A DNA stretch of 64,000 bases from Candidatus Adiutrix intracellularis (GTDB lineage Bacteria; Desulfobacterota; Desulfarculia; Adiutricales; Adiutricaceae): contig LQAA01000003.1 in the NCBI GenBank assembly GCA_001577715.1, positions 44,787 to 108,786 of the forward strand, read 5' to 3'. Each line of letters starts with the position of its first letter. Within the stretch, counting starts at the first letter, position 1. Positions 31,091 to 39,527 of this stretch are shown here, one piece after another. Made by a program: the position numbers and the translations under genes. The notes beneath the pieces are model-generated. The model ran no database searches and was not told the DNA's origin. It was given only the letters and a program-made list of their open reading frames with translations.

Positions 31091-31105
31091 CGGTTTGCCG
31101 CCTTG

Positions 31106-31150
31106 GCCCGTTCCATCATGGAGGTGACCCCGAAAAGGGCCGTTTTTTTT
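31106..31150 (+). terminator. Candidate intrinsic terminator after the flagellin relic
   Basis: CCCCGAAAAGGG (31128-31139), within a wider GGCCC/GGGCC pairing that begins at about 31106, is followed by eight Ts (31143-31150). Confidence 0.4.
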
Positions 31151-31303
31151 ACCTTGTCCCTAGTGGGGGAAAAGTGTAGAAAGATTAATGAATAATTAAA
31201 TTAAACTTCGGCCGGGGGTTTTTTAGGTTGTTTTAGGCTTCTTTAGTATGTTATTATAAATGATTAAATCAAGGTTGGTTAAGTGGCGCGGCGGGGAGCC
31301 TTT

Positions 31304-31786
31304 ATGGCGAATAAGACAACAGCATTCGCTTTTCAGAAACGGGACCCGGACATTCAGGCGGAACTCGATGCTTTTCGTATCTTTCTGAAAAGAAAGGGCC
31401 ACCGGATTACGCGGGAAAGAAAGGCTATTGCCGAAGCTGTGCTTTTAAACCGCGAACATTTTGATGTAGACGAACTGTTTCTACACCTGAAATTAAAAGT
31501 TAAGGCTGGTATTTCCAAGGCTTCTATTTATCGCACCATTCCTATTTTAATTGAGTCCGGTATACTGGCGGCCGTTTATCTGGAAAACGGCCATATGCAC
31601 TATGAGCGGGTTTTTGGCCGCGACCATCATAGCCATTTACGTTGCGGCGCGTGCGGTCGTATTTTTGAATTTAACGTCCCGGAACTAGACATTATGGAAA
31701 AAAATATCGCTGCTGAAAAAAACTTTAAAAGCGAAGGCTACAAATTTGAAATCTGGGGCCTCTGTACCTATTGTCGTGACGATTAA
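31304..31786 (+). CDS. Fur-family metal-responsive or peroxide-responsive regulator
   Basis: This 160-residue winged-helix repressor has its DNA-binding half at about 20-90 (RITRERKAIAEAV; SKASIYRTIPILIESG). The dimerisation half carries the metal site HHSHLRCGACG (H108, H109, H111, C114, C117) and a C-terminal CTYC (C154, C157), so both structural zinc pairs are present. HFDVDELF (H52) contributes the other site. Fur, PerR and Zur cannot be told apart from sequence alone. I use the ATG at 31304, 5 bases after GGGGAG, rather than the GTG at 31283. It heads a tight same-strand cluster with the protease next (21-bp gap). Upstream CTTCTTTAGTATGTTATTATAA resembles text upstream of ligA. Confidence 0.85.
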   Translation: MANKTTAFAFQKRDPDIQAELDAFRIFLKRKGHRITRERKAIAEAVLLNREHFDVDELFLHLKLKVKAGISKASIYRTIPILIESGILAAVYLENGHMHYERVFGRDHHSHLRCGACGRIFEFNVPELDIMEKNIAAEKNFKSEGYKFEIWGLCTYCRDD

Positions 31787-31807
31787 TTAATTTAAGGTGA
31801 CATAAAG

Positions 31808-33175
31808 ATGTTTTTTGATGTCAAATCAAGAACCAGCTTCGCTGGGTTGAAGCTGGCGACCACCTTGGTCCTAATTTTGACCCCTTTAATAGGTTGGTTA
31901 TCTCGGGCGGCGGCCGACGGGCCAACCGATCTTTATGAAAAACTTAAAATTTTTACTTTGGTGATGCATGAGGTCAATCAAAAATTCGTCGAAAAACCCA
32001 AAAGCGACGAACTAGTTTATGGGGCCATCCGGGGGATGCTTTCATCTCTTGACCCACATTCGTCATTTATGACACCAGACGAAATGAAAGAGTTTCAGCA
32101 GGAAACCCAAGGAGCCTTCTTCGGTGTAGGCATTGAGATATCCCAGCGTGACGGGCTCTTAACAGTAGTTTCCCCTATTGAAGATACTCCGGCCTTTCGG
32201 GCGGGTCTCCAATCCGGAGATCATATAACTAAGATAGACGGTAAATCCACTAAAGACATGAGCTTAACTGAAGCGGTTAAATTCATTCGCGGCCCTAAAG
32301 GTACCAGGGTGATCTTTACTATTTCCCGTGAAAATGCCAAATCCATTTTGACTATTCCGGTAAAGCGCGACCTTATTCCTATTCGCAGCGTCCGCTCACA
32401 GATACTGGAACCTGGATATGCTTATCTGCGTGTCATTAGCTTTCAGGGCGACACTTACGACGAGGCTTTGAAAATACTAAAGCAGTTTCCCTTTCTAAAG
32501 GGTCTGATTCTGGATCTCCGTAACGACCCTGGGGGGCTTTTGGAACAGTCCATCAGACTCAGCGGTCTTTTCCTAGGACCGGAACTGGTGGTGGAAACCA
32601 AGGGCCGCCTTAAAGATCAAAATATCAGTTACCCGGCTGATACTGAAATGGTTCTGCCGGTGAACTGTCCTATTGTGGTTTTAGTTAATGAAGGCTCGGC
32701 CAGCGCTAGCGAAATTGTGGCCGGGGCGCTTCAGGATCACCAACGCGCCTTAGTGGTTGGGGCTAAAAGTTTCGGTAAAGGCTCCGTCCAGACAGTTTTG
32801 CCGCTGCCCGATGGTTCGGGTTTACGCTTGACCACCGCTCGTTTTTATACGCCTTCCGGGCGCTCAATCCAGGCCGACGGTATCATTCCGGATATAACCG
32901 TACCCAGTCGCCTGCCCAAATTCGCAGAAATTATAAGAGAAAAAGACCTGGATCACCACCTGACTGGGGCTAATGAAAAGTCCGAAGACCAAAAGGAAGT
33001 CAAAGGTGAAAAGACCGGAGAACAAGAAGATCTGGAAATGCCCGATCGCCCCTTGTCTGAAATGCCCCTTGCCGAAAGACTTAAGTTTGATCCTCAGTTG
33101 GCCCGAGCCTTGTTGTTGCTTAAAGAAAATAAGGTGCCTAATGTCTTTGCCAAAAAAGTTCGTAGCGGCGCTTAA
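31808..33175 (+). CDS. S41-family C-terminal processing protease (CtpA/Prc type)
   Basis: This 455-residue exported serine protease degrades or trims periplasmic proteins from their C-termini. A signal peptide or membrane anchor occupies residues 1-37 (hydrophobic TLVLILTPLIGWL). A PDZ domain is at about 95-185 (GVGIEISQRDGLLTVVSPIEDTP split here as GVGIEIS and LTVVSP). The catalytic domain has the serine in GSASASE (296-302) and lysine K324 in SFGKGSVQT. The C-terminus (about 385-455) is a charged linker ending in a LARALLLLKENK helix. ATG start behind AAGGTGACAT. Gaps of 21 and 37 bp to its neighbours suggest one operon. Confidence 0.93.
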   Translation: MFFDVKSRTSFAGLKLATTLVLILTPLIGWLSRAAADGPTDLYEKLKIFTLVMHEVNQKFVEKPKSDELVYGAIRGMLSSLDPHSSFMTPDEMKEFQQETQGAFFGVGIEISQRDGLLTVVSPIEDTPAFRAGLQSGDHITKIDGKSTKDMSLTEAVKFIRGPKGTRVIFTISRENAKSILTIPVKRDLIPIRSVRSQILEPGYAYLRVISFQGDTYDEALKILKQFPFLKGLILDLRNDPGGLLEQSIRLSGLFLGPELVVETKGRLKDQNISYPADTEMVLPVNCPIVVLVNEGSASASEIVAGALQDHQRALVVGAKSFGKGSVQTVLPLPDGSGLRLTTARFYTPSGRSIQADGIIPDITVPSRLPKFAEIIREKDLDHHLTGANEKSEDQKEVKGEKTGEQEDLEMPDRPLSEMPLAERLKFDPQLARALLLLKENKVPNVFAKKVRSGA

Positions 33176-33212
33176 AGGCGCTCTTAGCGAATTGTAAATT
33201 CAAGGAGATTAC

Positions 33213-35330
33213 ATGTCCTTACCCGCAGACGAGGTTCTTTTAAAAAAGTCCGAGCTCAATGAGACCACGGTTTTGGAAACCGCCCCCCGAGCTGAACGGC
33301 CTAATTTTTTGACCGCTACTTGTTTTGCTGATTTTGATTTACCACCGGAAATTATGGCTGGGGTGGATCGAGCTGGTTTCGAATACTGCACCCCTATTCA
33401 GGCCCAGGCCATTCCCGTAGCCATGAGCGGCCTGGATATTGCTGGTCAGGCTCAAACCGGTACCGGTAAGACCACGGCTTTTCTAATTCCCCTGCTGAAC
33501 CGGCTGTTGAAAAATAAACCGCTGGGATTAGGGTTACCCCGGGCCATTATTATTACCCCTACACGAGAACTGGCGATGCAGATTTATGAAGATGCTAAAA
33601 TTTTAGCCGGAGCCACCAGTTTGAGGCCGCTTCTAGTTATTGGCGGGATGGACTACCGCGAGCAGGCCGAATTGCTAGCCACGGGCCCTGAACTAGTCAT
33701 CTGTACTCCCGGTCGTATCATTGACTATCTACAACAGGGTATTTTTAAGACTAAGGCAATTGAAGTAGCAGTAGTGGATGAGGCCGATCGTCTACTAGAT
33801 ATGGGGTTTATTAAAGATCTCAAATTTTTGCTGGGTCATCTACCCTCTTACACTCAGCGGCAGACCATGCTCTTTTCTGCTACTTTAGATGATCGGGTGC
33901 TGGAACTAACCTACCAGTTCATGAACCCACCCCAGTTTATTACCGCCGAGCCCGATAAATTAACCAAGATAAAAATTGAACAAGAACTTTATCATCTAGC
34001 CCGCGAAGAAAAGCTGCCTCTTATTATGGGTCTCTTGAAACATGAAATCCACCGACGAGTTATTATCTTCGTCAACACTAAAAGCGGCGTGGAATGGTTA
34101 GCCAAGAAATTGACCCTAAACGGTTTTCAGGCTGAAGGTATCACCGGTGATTTACCCCAGCCTAAGCGCCTGAAATTGATGGAGGCTTTTAAGGAAAACC
34201 GCCTTCAGATTTTGGTTGCGACTGATGTAGCTAGTCGAGGTATTCATGTCGATGACGTTAGTCATGTTTACAATTACGACCTGCCTCAGGACGCCGAAAA
34301 TTACATTCATCGTATCGGACGTACAGCCCGGGCTGGGTGCGAGGGTAAGGCAGTCTCCTTTGGCTGTGAAGATTATGTTTTTCACTTAGAAGCTATTGAA
34401 AATCTTTTGGGGGAAAAGATTCCGGTCTATTTGGTCGATCCGGAGCTGTTTCAGAAAGATCAGGCCGGGGAAGTACGCCTGAAAGATCAACATGGTGATC
34501 GGAGAAAACTAGTTAGATCAAGTCAGGGTTGTTGGGAAAGTGGTAGTCGTGAAAGTGGTAGGGAAGGTAGGGGTAGTCGTATGTCCCGCGATCCGGCCCA
34601 AAGCCAGCGAGTGGGAGGAATTTTTGGGCTTTCACCCAGGTTTAATTTCGCTGCGTCCATTGATGAACGCCAATGCTTGAGTTGGTCCGTACCCCCCGTC
34701 ACAGAATTATCATGGGCGGAACAGGTACAATCAGAATCGTCGCGGTCTGAATTAGTGCGGTCTGAACTGTCACGGACAGAAACAGCCGAGCCCACTGTTG
34801 AGGAAACTTTAATCTCTCGGGAAGGTAGCGGCTATCGTCGGAAACGGCGTCGAAGCAACCGGGGTCGGGAAGCTATTGTTGCTCCTCCGGACCAACCCGC
34901 TCCGGCAGAAGTTGTTTTTGAACGAGTTGTTCTTGAGCGAACTATTCCCGAAAAGCTTTCCTCTGAAACCGTTAGCTCGCCGCTTCAAGCGGCGCCTAAT
35001 CCCTTGGAGGTCACACTCCATCCGGTAATTATGGCCCAGTCGGAGCCAGCTTCGGTTGTTAACACGGCCTCTTCGCTAGCGGCTTCTCCGTCGCTGGCCC
35101 CCAAACCGCGTGGGCGGGCTAAAAAAAGCGAAATCGCCGTCGAGCCGACGGCTTTGGAAAAGATCACCCCGAAACCTAGACGCCCCAGAGTTCTCAAAGC
35201 TGTTACTATAGTTACTGAGGAAGTGCATTCAATTGCCGCTCCAAAAATCCTTGTCGGCGAAGCGGCTGAAAAAAAACCGCGCCGCCCCCGAATTAGAAAA
35301 ACTATCCCCCAGCCTGAGGTGGTCGACTAA
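33213..35330 (+). CDS. DEAD-box RNA helicase with long charged C-terminal tail
   Basis: This ATP-dependent RNA helicase of the RhlE/DeaD kind acts in ribosome assembly or mRNA decay. Motifs: Q motif (FEYCTPIQ, 56-63), motif I AQTGTGKT (80-87), PTREL, TPGRI, DEAD (189-192), SAT (222-224), ATDVASRGIHVDDVSHVYNY and HRIGRTAR (366-373). From about 415 to 705 the tail is low-complexity. It has Ser/Gly and Arg runs (VGESGSREGREGS-type), short SxRSEL repeats near 510-525, a basic RRKRRRSNRGRE, and two related basic blocks (KPRRPRVLKAV and KKPRRPRIRKTIP). Such tails usually bind RNA. ATG start behind AAGGAG. The core is fully conserved. Confidence 0.93.
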   Translation: MSLPADEVLLKKSELNETTVLETAPRAERPNFLTATCFADFDLPPEIMAGVDRAGFEYCTPIQAQAIPVAMSGLDIAGQAQTGTGKTTAFLIPLLNRLLKNKPLGLGLPRAIIITPTRELAMQIYEDAKILAGATSLRPLLVIGGMDYREQAELLATGPELVICTPGRIIDYLQQGIFKTKAIEVAVVDEADRLLDMGFIKDLKFLLGHLPSYTQRQTMLFSATLDDRVLELTYQFMNPPQFITAEPDKLTKIKIEQELYHLAREEKLPLIMGLLKHEIHRRVIIFVNTKSGVEWLAKKLTLNGFQAEGITGDLPQPKRLKLMEAFKENRLQILVATDVASRGIHVDDVSHVYNYDLPQDAENYIHRIGRTARAGCEGKAVSFGCEDYVFHLEAIENLLGEKIPVYLVDPELFQKDQAGEVRLKDQHGDRRKLVRSSQGCWESGSRESGREGRGSRMSRDPAQSQRVGGIFGLSPRFNFAASIDERQCLSWSVPPVTELSWAEQVQSESSRSELVRSELSRTETAEPTVEETLISREGSGYRRKRRRSNRGREAIVAPPDQPAPAEVVFERVVLERTIPEKLSSETVSSPLQAAPNPLEVTLHPVIMAQSEPASVVNTASSLAASPSLAPKPRGRAKKSEIAVEPTALEKITPKPRRPRVLKAVTIVTEEVHSIAAPKILVGEAAEKKPRRPRIRKTIPQPEVVD

Positions 35331-35411
35331 TTAAAAAACAGGCTTGCTGTTTAAAAAACTACAGCCAGGGGCCCATCAGGACCCTGCATTAAATTTCGTC
35401 TGGTATATATC

Positions 35412-36410
35412 ATGAGTCTTGATCCCTATAAAGTTCTGGGTGTGGATAAAAACGCTGATATGGCGACGGTTAAAGCTGCCTATCGCAAGTTGGCCCGCCA
35501 GTATCACCCTGATATGAATCCCGGTGATCCGGTAGCAGAAAATAAGTTTAAAAAAATCTCGGAAGCCTATGATATTCTGTCTGATCCTACCAAAAAACAG
35601 GAATACGATAATTTAGGTCGGGAAGCCTTTTATGAACGAGGCTTTGGCGGGACTGGTTATCAGCGACCCGACTTTAACAAGGGTGGGTTTTCTTTTGAGG
35701 AAATTTTTAGTGAACTCTTCGGTAGTCGCCACTCGGGCGATGGTTCCGGTTGCCGAAGCAGCCACGCTGAACCGCGCAAAGGTGAAGACGTTAATACCAA
35801 ATTAGCTATCAGTTTGAAAGAGGCGGCGTTAGGTACGGAAACTACGCTTAAAGTGGAATTTTTCGAAACCTGCCTCGCCTGTCGGGGTCGAGGTCTAGCC
35901 GTTGGAAGTGGTGGCCAGCCGCGCTCTTGTCCCTCCTGCGGCGGTCAGGGACGTCTCAAACACCTTCAGAGTCTCAAGACTAAAATCCCAGCTGGCCTTA
36001 AAGATGGCCAGATCATTCGCCTCCGGGGGCAGGGCGCTTCCAATCCCACGGGGGGAGGGCGGGGCGATCTGTTGGTTGAGGTGTTGGTAAAACCCGATCT
36101 GATCTTTACTCGCCAGGGTAAAGATCTTAGCACTGAACTTTCGGTTAGCCTTTATCAGGCCCTTCTGGGTGGCATGGTAGAGGTTCCCACCCTGACAGGC
36201 CGAGCCACTTTGAAATTGCCTTCTGGTGGCACCCAGAACGGTACTCGGATGCGTCTTAAGGGGCAGGGGCTGCCAGCCACCCCTAAAGAAGCGGCAGGGG
36301 ATTTGTATGTGACTTTAAAAGTGCTGCTTCCGACTAAATTGAGCTCGGAAGCTAAAAAAATAGTGGCTAGTCTTGCTAAAGTCGCTCCTTTACTTGAGGA
36401 AGAAAAGTGA
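35412..36410 (+). CDS. DnaJ-type co-chaperone with a half zinc finger
   Basis: This Hsp70 partner stimulates DnaK ATPase and delivers clients. Its J domain (4-68) has HPD at 32-34. A Gly/Phe-rich linker (about 76-110) and C-terminal beta-sandwich client domains follow. Classic DnaJ has four CxxCxGxG repeats; here only two remain, CLACRGRG (C154, C157) and CPSCGGQG (C173, C176), so just one zinc can bind. CbpA has none. At 332 residues it is shorter than DnaJ (about 375). It shares its last bases (GTGA) with the DHH gene. No dnaK or grpE is in the window. Confidence 0.85.
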   Translation: MSLDPYKVLGVDKNADMATVKAAYRKLARQYHPDMNPGDPVAENKFKKISEAYDILSDPTKKQEYDNLGREAFYERGFGGTGYQRPDFNKGGFSFEEIFSELFGSRHSGDGSGCRSSHAEPRKGEDVNTKLAISLKEAALGTETTLKVEFFETCLACRGRGLAVGSGGQPRSCPSCGGQGRLKHLQSLKTKIPAGLKDGQIIRLRGQGASNPTGGGRGDLLVEVLVKPDLIFTRQGKDLSTELSVSLYQALLGGMVEVPTLTGRATLKLPSGGTQNGTRMRLKGQGLPATPKEAAGDLYVTLKVLLPTKLSSEAKKIVASLAKVAPLLEEEK

Positions 36411-37471
36411 ATTGCTTCGCCCCTCCCTCGCAGGATAGTCCGGCGTCCTCCTCCCGACTTCTAAATTCTACCTTAAACCGAGAAGTTTCCGAACATGCCC
36501 ATGTAGAGGCTTTTTTAAAAATATTTCATAAAGATGATCGGGTTCTTATCGTTATTAGCGCTGACCCTGATGCTATTGCCAGCGCAGTCGCTGTCAAACG
36601 TCTACTGTGGCGGCGGGTTAGCCAGGTGACCGTAGCCACGATTAGCGACATGAAACGGCCCGATAATCTCCAATTAGTTAAGGCTCTAAGCCTCAAAATC
36701 GAATCTTTCAGCGCTGTCAGTCCGGCCGTTTTTACCCGGTATGTCATGGTCGATTCTCAGCCCGGGCATTCGCCTCTGACCGAGGCTTTAGCCTTCCAGG
36801 TTATTATCGATCATCATCCCTTGACCGTCTTGTCCGATAACCCTGAAAAGCGACCGGTCTATATTGATATTCGCCCTGAAATCGGGGCCACCGCAAGTCT
36901 TCTAGCTGGCTATTTAAAAGCCGCCCAAATTAAACCTAACTTTAGACTGGCTACCGCTCTGTTTTACGCGATTAAGACCGATACCCATAATTTTGTGCGT
37001 CAGGTTCAGTCTCTAGACATGCGGGCTTTCCGATGGCTTTATTCTTATATTAATCTTGATCTTTTGGCGAATATTGAAAAAGCCCCCGTTGCCCGCTCGT
37101 CTTTTAAAAAGCTTTTAGCTGGTCTGAATGGAGCAGTCTTTTATAAGAACAGGGTTTACACTTTCCTTGGCCGTACTGATCATGCCGATACTCTGGTGTT
37201 GACCGCCGACTTTTTGATGAAGGTCAGCGGAGTGAGTCAAAGCCTAGCCGCCGGTATCTGCGGCCGGAAACTGGTGATAATTTTTAGGGCCGAGGGAATT
37301 AGGCAGGATGTAGGTAAGCTTGCCCAAGAAGCTTTCGGTAAATTCGGCTCTGCTGGCGGTCATAAAAATATGGCCCGGGCTGAGATTTACCTGGAAAATC
37401 TGGATAATAAAATAAGAAACAATCCCGTCGCTATTGGTCGCTTCGTCCTACGCCGGTTAGCCGGAGAATAG
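36407..37471 (+). CDS. DHH-family phosphoesterase (NrnA/RecJ-like)
   Basis: DHH and DHHA1 enzymes use two Mn ions to hydrolyse phosphodiester bonds in oligonucleotides, cyclic dinucleotides or pAp. Motif I is ISADPDAIAS (51-59), motif II is VDSQPG (115-120), motif III is IDHHPLT (134-140) and the DHHA1 GGHKNMARAE is near 318-327. All metal ligands look present, though motif I is atypical (DPDAIAS rather than HxxxDxDxxGS). The start is GTG overlapping the dnaJ-like stop; the first 30 residues are low-complexity, so a later start is possible. Length 354. NrnA-like nano-RNase is the best guess; pAp phosphatase is an alternative. Confidence 0.8.
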   Translation: MNCFAPPSQDSPASSSRLLNSTLNREVSEHAHVEAFLKIFHKDDRVLIVISADPDAIASAVAVKRLLWRRVSQVTVATISDMKRPDNLQLVKALSLKIESFSAVSPAVFTRYVMVDSQPGHSPLTEALAFQVIIDHHPLTVLSDNPEKRPVYIDIRPEIGATASLLAGYLKAAQIKPNFRLATALFYAIKTDTHNFVRQVQSLDMRAFRWLYSYINLDLLANIEKAPVARSSFKKLLAGLNGAVFYKNRVYTFLGRTDHADTLVLTADFLMKVSGVSQSLAAGICGRKLVIIFRAEGIRQDVGKLAQEAFGKFGSAGGHKNMARAEIYLENLDNKIRNNPVAIGRFVLRRLAGE

Positions 37472-37501
37472 ACTAGTATTCCAAGTTAACGAGGTGGTTT
37501 C

Positions 37502-38677
37502 ATGATTAAACGAGTTCCCGCCGTTGCCATAGCGACCCTTTTAACTTTATCTGTTTTTAGCGATAACCTCATTCTTTATGCTATTGACGAGAGTACGATC
37601 GGAACCGTCACGTCCGATCGAAATCAAATTCTGGACTCAAACGAAACTTTTGAAGTTGTTCTTAAAAAAGCTGAAGCTGGCGATGTTGAGGCCATGTACC
37701 AGGTCGGTCGTCTGTATGAAACTGCTGGCCGGGGGGCCCCTCGAAATTTTAGCACGGCGGTGGTTTGGTATCGGAAGGCCGCTGAAGCTGGTCGGCCGGA
37801 AGGCTTTCTTCAATTGGGGCTGTCTTATGAAATTGGTAAAGGCGTGACTGCCGATCGGGGAAAAGCTCTAGAATACCTGCGGCAGGCGGCCTTAATGGAT
37901 TTGAAAGAGGCAGTCTACGCTCTAGTTACCCTGACTTTAGCTGGAACCGGCCCTAGTTCAGCCGATTTGCAAACCGCTCGGAAATACCTTATCGAATTGG
38001 GAAAAGAAGCCGAACCTCAAACCTTTATGACTTTAGGGGCCTTTTATGAAAACGGTATCGGCATAGCCCCTAATTATACCGAAGCCCTGTTCTGGTATCA
38101 GAAAGCTGCCGCTACGAACCTTCCGGAAGCATTTTATAGTTTGGGTGTTTGTTACGAAGTTGGCCTGGGTGCTGCCGCCGAACCGGCCAAAGCGATTTTA
38201 AACTTTCAGAAAGCAGCCGATTTAAAAATACCTAATGCTGCTTACAAACTTGCCTTTATTTATTTGGAGGGCTTTTTAGTTGACATTGACCAGGATAAGG
38301 CTATTAGTTACCTGAAAGAGGCTTTGGAAAACGGTCAGGCTGAGGCTGGTAACGAATTGGGGGTTATCTATCTGCAGGGGCGTTTAAACCAGCCTCATAA
38401 CCAAGCTAAAGCTCTAGAGATGTTTATTAAAAGCGCCGAACTCGGTAATCCTGAAGCTATGAAAAATGTGGCTGTCATTTTCCGTAACGGCCTGGGAACC
38501 GAGCCAGATCTTGCTGTAGCTCTTAAGTGGTACTTAATTGCTCGTGATTCTGGCTATCAGGGTGGTGATTTTAATGAACTTTTGGCCGAAGTCAAACAGA
38601 AGCTATCCTCGAGGGTGATCCAAAATAGTGAAGATGAGGCTGCTGCCTGGATGGCTGCCTTCAGACCTAAAAATTAA
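37502..38677 (+). CDS. Secreted Sel1-repeat (TPR-like) protein
   Basis: This 391-residue protein has a signal peptide (residues 1-27, VPAVAIATLLTLSVF core) and about eight Sel1-like repeats of 36 residues with the A-x-x-x-Y-x-x-A-A pattern (for example AVVWYRKAAEAGRPEGFLQL, ALFWYQKAAATNLPEAFYSL). Such repeats form alpha-alpha superhelices that bind proteins; in bacteria they serve in envelope complexes, signalling and host interaction. It ends the operon-like run from fur. A hairpin terminator follows at 38684. No catalytic motif. Function unknown; a periplasmic scaffold is the simplest reading. Confidence 0.85.
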   Translation: MIKRVPAVAIATLLTLSVFSDNLILYAIDESTIGTVTSDRNQILDSNETFEVVLKKAEAGDVEAMYQVGRLYETAGRGAPRNFSTAVVWYRKAAEAGRPEGFLQLGLSYEIGKGVTADRGKALEYLRQAALMDLKEAVYALVTLTLAGTGPSSADLQTARKYLIELGKEAEPQTFMTLGAFYENGIGIAPNYTEALFWYQKAAATNLPEAFYSLGVCYEVGLGAAAEPAKAILNFQKAADLKIPNAAYKLAFIYLEGFLVDIDQDKAISYLKEALENGQAEAGNELGVIYLQGRLNQPHNQAKALEMFIKSAELGNPEAMKNVAVIFRNGLGTEPDLAVALKWYLIARDSGYQGGDFNELLAEVKQKLSSRVIQNSEDEAAAWMAAFRPKN

Positions 38678-38683
38678 TAGATC

Positions 38684-38716
38684 AAAAAACTAGATTGCGG
38701 ATTGTTTAGTTTTTTT
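38684..38716 (+). terminator. Intrinsic terminator after the Sel1-repeat gene
   Basis: AAAAAACTA (38684-38692) pairs with TAGTTTTTT (38707-38715) around a 14-base loop, ending in a T run. It is AT-rich but well placed. Confidence 0.45.
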
Positions 38717-38779
38717 CGTCGGAATTATTTAGAACAGGCAGTAGCCCGCTGCCGGCTCTATCGTTCTCCTTTCCTTTTT

Positions 38780-39505
38780 AGATAGATAGATCTTTGAACG
38801 GACGTAGGGTCAGCTGAATCAGGTGTTTTTCGTCTGGGTCCAGATCGGTAAAAGCTTGTGACTACCTGGTTAGGTAGCTTTCCGTCATAGAGTGTTCAAG
38901 GTTTCTAGAGAATATGGGTGAGGTGGCGAAAATGGTAATCGACCACATCCAAAACCAGATGGGGCAGAGCGGGACGGGCGGGAGGAAATGTTTGGTTAAA
39001 AGTTTAGTTGACAGAACTTGCAGAGTTTCCAGAGCCGCGTCTCTGGCGCTAATAGCGCTAATTAAAATGACTTTATCCGGGCTGTTAAGGTTAAGAATCA
39101 GACGGGAATCCAGACGTACGATATCTGTCTTCACCGTGAAGCCTATGTGGGTTAAAAGGGCTTTGATCCCGGTCCAGGCTTGAAGCGTAAGTTCAATAGT
39201 TGGGGTTTCAATTACTTCCTCATCGTTAGCGGAGCGAGTTAGTGGGAGTGAGGATTAAGAAAAATTCAGCAGTGAACAGGCTCGGGCTGAGGTATATCCC
39301 CGTGCCCTTGTGGGGTTTTATTCTGGCGAGCCGGGTAGTCGCTTGGCTGTAGTCTTAGGTTACAGTCGCCAAGGTGGGGATTTCGGCCGCCGAAGCGGTA
39401 GTGACCTCAGAGTCGACGACGATGCGGACCGGTCGCCGACCTATCTCTAGAAACAAGTTTCGGTTCCTCGTAGTTATGATTTAAAATTTAATCTGTTCTA
39501 GGGGT
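38780..39505 (-). pseudogene. jag: jag (KhpB/SpoIIIJ-associated RNA-binding protein) pseudogene
   Basis: The gene after yidC is normally jag, and eroded Jag pieces lie exactly here in order. These are an N-terminal FLEIGRRPVRIVV-like stretch (near 39420; usually GFLGIGxRPARV), and a KH-like segment VKTDIVRLDSRLILNLNSPD with ETLQVLSTKLLT (39130-39010; usually a GxxLDALQYL block). An R3H-like tail LVLDVVDYHFRHL and LDPDEKHLIQLTLRP (38940-38800; usually EPMNPYERRIVH) follows. Stops and frameshifts separate them. Individual matches are modest, but their order and the synteny make the call. A 90-codon open piece (38862-39134) is a remnant. Confidence 0.7.
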
Positions 39506-39527
39506 GATGATGGGTTCCATTAAATCG

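Noticed and set aside
34523..35197. Minus-strand open frames opposite the helicase tail
   Set aside because: Mirror of the low-complexity tail; no start site or family.
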